From: an uncultured Chloroflexota bacterium
GTDB taxonomy: Bacteria; Chloroflexota; Anaerolineae; Anaerolineales; Villigracilaceae
Direction of reading: 5' to 3'
DNA: 6,152 nt
NCBI GenBank assembly: GCA_903837815.1
Contig: CAILWD010000455.1
Span: forward strand, 1 to 6,152
Part shown: in pieces, positions 4,917 to 6,152 of the stretch
Layout: each line of letters opens with the position of its first letter
Position numbering within the stretch: position 1 is the first letter of the stretch
Program-made: the position numbers and the translations under genes
Notes under the pieces: generated by a model
Told to the model about the DNA's origin: nothing
Seen by the model: only the letters and a program-made list of their open reading frames with translations
Databases searched by the model: none

Positions 4917-6152
4917 ATGCCTACATACTTATTGACATGGAATCCTGAAAAATGGCAATGGAATCACGTACAAAAAAGTATTGCCCAAGTAGAAACAGAA
5001 GGCTTTTGTTTTGAACCCTGGAGTGTTGGCGTTACAAAGAAAATCTGCACAGGTGACCGTGTTTTCTTGATGAAATTAGGGGAAAAGCCTCGTGGAATTT
5101 CGGCATCTGGTTGGGTAACAAGCGACACCTATGAAGATAAACATTGGGGCGATAAATCAAAAACCGCTTTATATGTTGACGTTCACTTTGACAAAATTAT
5201 TGACCCACGCCAAGAGTCAATATTTTCAATTGAGTTACTTCAAGACAAAGTTTATTCAGGCGTAAATTGGACGCCCCAAGCATCGGGAATGATTATTCCT
5301 GATGACATTGCTGAAAATCTCGAAAAGGATTGGGCAAAATTTATAAATCATCCTGTGCCAGTCCGACAAAACGATTATGCAGATGAAGTTAATGAAACAA
5401 AAACTTTTAATACAGATGAATTGGAAGAATTATTAGACGAATTTCTTAATCGCTGGCAAATTGAAGATGTTGAAAAGATGACACTTCAAGAATATGTAAG
5501 CGTGAAAAACAAAGATACTTTTTGCCAATGGATAGAGACAAAAACCAGAGTTCTTGGCAGCATAAAAGGAATGACATCTATAAAATTTGGGATTTACGAA
5601 AGAAAAGACCCAAACGAGAAGCCGAAGAATTACGTTAATGACAATAAATATTCTTGGTTGCGCGCATACGGGAGCAACAGAAATGAAGTTTTTGAAAAAG
5701 TAAAAAAAGATGTTCTTGAAGTAATAAGGCTTTCGGTAAATGGACAGTTCGAAAAAATTGACGACATTATTCTTCCTGACCTTTTCAAATGGAAGATTGC
5801 GTTTTTGTACTCAAACGAGCGATTAATACCGATTTACAAACGAGACGCCCTTTTTGCAATCGCTAGACATTATGGATTAAAGACAAATAGCGGAACAAAA
5901 ATTTCTGAAATTCAGGAAGTAATGATTGCCAATAAACCTTCTGATAAAAATATTTACGATTACATGATTGAATTATCCAATAGGTTTATAAAAGGTGACG
6001 ACAAAGGTTTAGAAGAAAGAAAATCAGGAAACGAAAAGCGGAATACAAAAGTAACAAGGCAAGCATCAACAACAAGAAACACTCAGTCACATAAAAGAAC
6101 GATAAATCGCTCATATATCGTTGAACAAAAACACAATAAAATTCAAGAAGCG
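4917..6152 (+). CDS. EVE-domain protein with McrB-associated middle domain, probable modification-dependent restriction enzyme (3' end outside window)
   Basis: The frame is open for 412 codons from the ATG at 4917 to the window edge. Residues 1-145 look like an EVE (PUA/YTH-like) domain: a TYLLTWNPEKWQW start, W35-S-V-G-V-T-K, then GDRVFLMKLGEKPRGI and ASGWV. In EVE-HNH and related type IV enzymes such domains bind modified cytosine in DNA. Residues about 165-357 resemble a domain I recall from McrB-like restriction proteins, with MTLQEYV, FCQWIETKT, LGSIKG, KFGIY (223-227) and KWKIAFLYS (291-299). A basic linker (about 358-398) follows, and the visible part ends in HNKIQEA. In proteins I recall, HNKIQ followed by a helix opens a PD-(D/E)XK nuclease-like domain, but that part lies beyond the window. 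HNH or McrB-type AAA+ ends are alternatives. The gene is clearly more AT-rich than the thiolase and protease genes, which suggests horizontal acquisition. It probably acts on foreign modified DNA in the cytoplasm (inferred). Confidence 0.82.
   Translation, partial: MPTYLLTWNPEKWQWNHVQKSIAQVETEGFCFEPWSVGVTKKICTGDRVFLMKLGEKPRGISASGWVTSDTYEDKHWGDKSKTALYVDVHFDKIIDPRQESIFSIELLQDKVYSGVNWTPQASGMIIPDDIAENLEKDWAKFINHPVPVRQNDYADEVNETKTFNTDELEELLDEFLNRWQIEDVEKMTLQEYVSVKNKDTFCQWIETKTRVLGSIKGMTSIKFGIYERKDPNEKPKNYVNDNKYSWLRAYGSNRNEVFEKVKKDVLEVIRLSVNGQFEKIDDIILPDLFKWKIAFLYSNERLIPIYKRDALFAIARHYGLKTNSGTKISEIQEVMIANKPSDKNIYDYMIELSNRFIKGDDKGLEERKSGNEKRNTKVTRQASTTRNTQSHKRTINRSYIVEQKHNKIQEA

Overview
The window looks like a piece of a bacterial chromosome or metagenomic contig. 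My best guess at the host is an Anaerolineae-type member of Chloroflexota. This rests on the kind of secreted repeat protein at 270-1220, the compact M50 protease, and -10 boxes lying very close to start codons. No marker gene is present, so the assignment is weak.

Layout: (1) 3-116 is the AT-rich tail of a gene entering from the left. (2) 270-1220 (+) encodes an exported protein with two tandem ~70-residue repeats and a C-terminal beta-sandwich-like domain. A near-perfect hairpin at 1241-1276 ends it and can also serve the opposite strand. (3) 1469-2227 (-) encodes a small M50/site-2-protease-type membrane metalloprotease. A possible 46-codon ORF (1283-1423) lies in the same frame just downstream of it. 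(4) 2472-3683 (+), divergent from the protease, encodes a complete thiolase whose signatures resemble 3-oxoadipyl-CoA thiolases. (5) 3684-4345 is a gene desert built of repeats. It holds a 114-bp imperfect inverted repeat (3742-3855), a small hairpin (3872-3890), a 42-bp tandem array of five hairpin-bearing units (3929-4145), and a widely spaced 12-bp inverted repeat (4152-4163 / 4299-4310). (6) 4440-4787 (+) encodes a 115-aa helical protein behind a recognisable promoter. (7) 4917 to the right edge (+) is an AT-rich gene, cut by the window end. It has an N-terminal EVE-type modified-base reader domain and a middle domain of the sort found in McrB-like restriction proteins.

The genes do not form one pathway. 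The left and middle parts look like ordinary chromosomal genes with their own promoters and terminators. The right part combines a repeat-rich zone with a foreign-looking, probable modification-dependent defence gene, and is the most interesting. The strongest leads are the EVE-containing protein, whose effector domain lies just past the window edge, and the 42-bp repeat array. That array is open in two frames, but its sequence variation argues against it being a protein.
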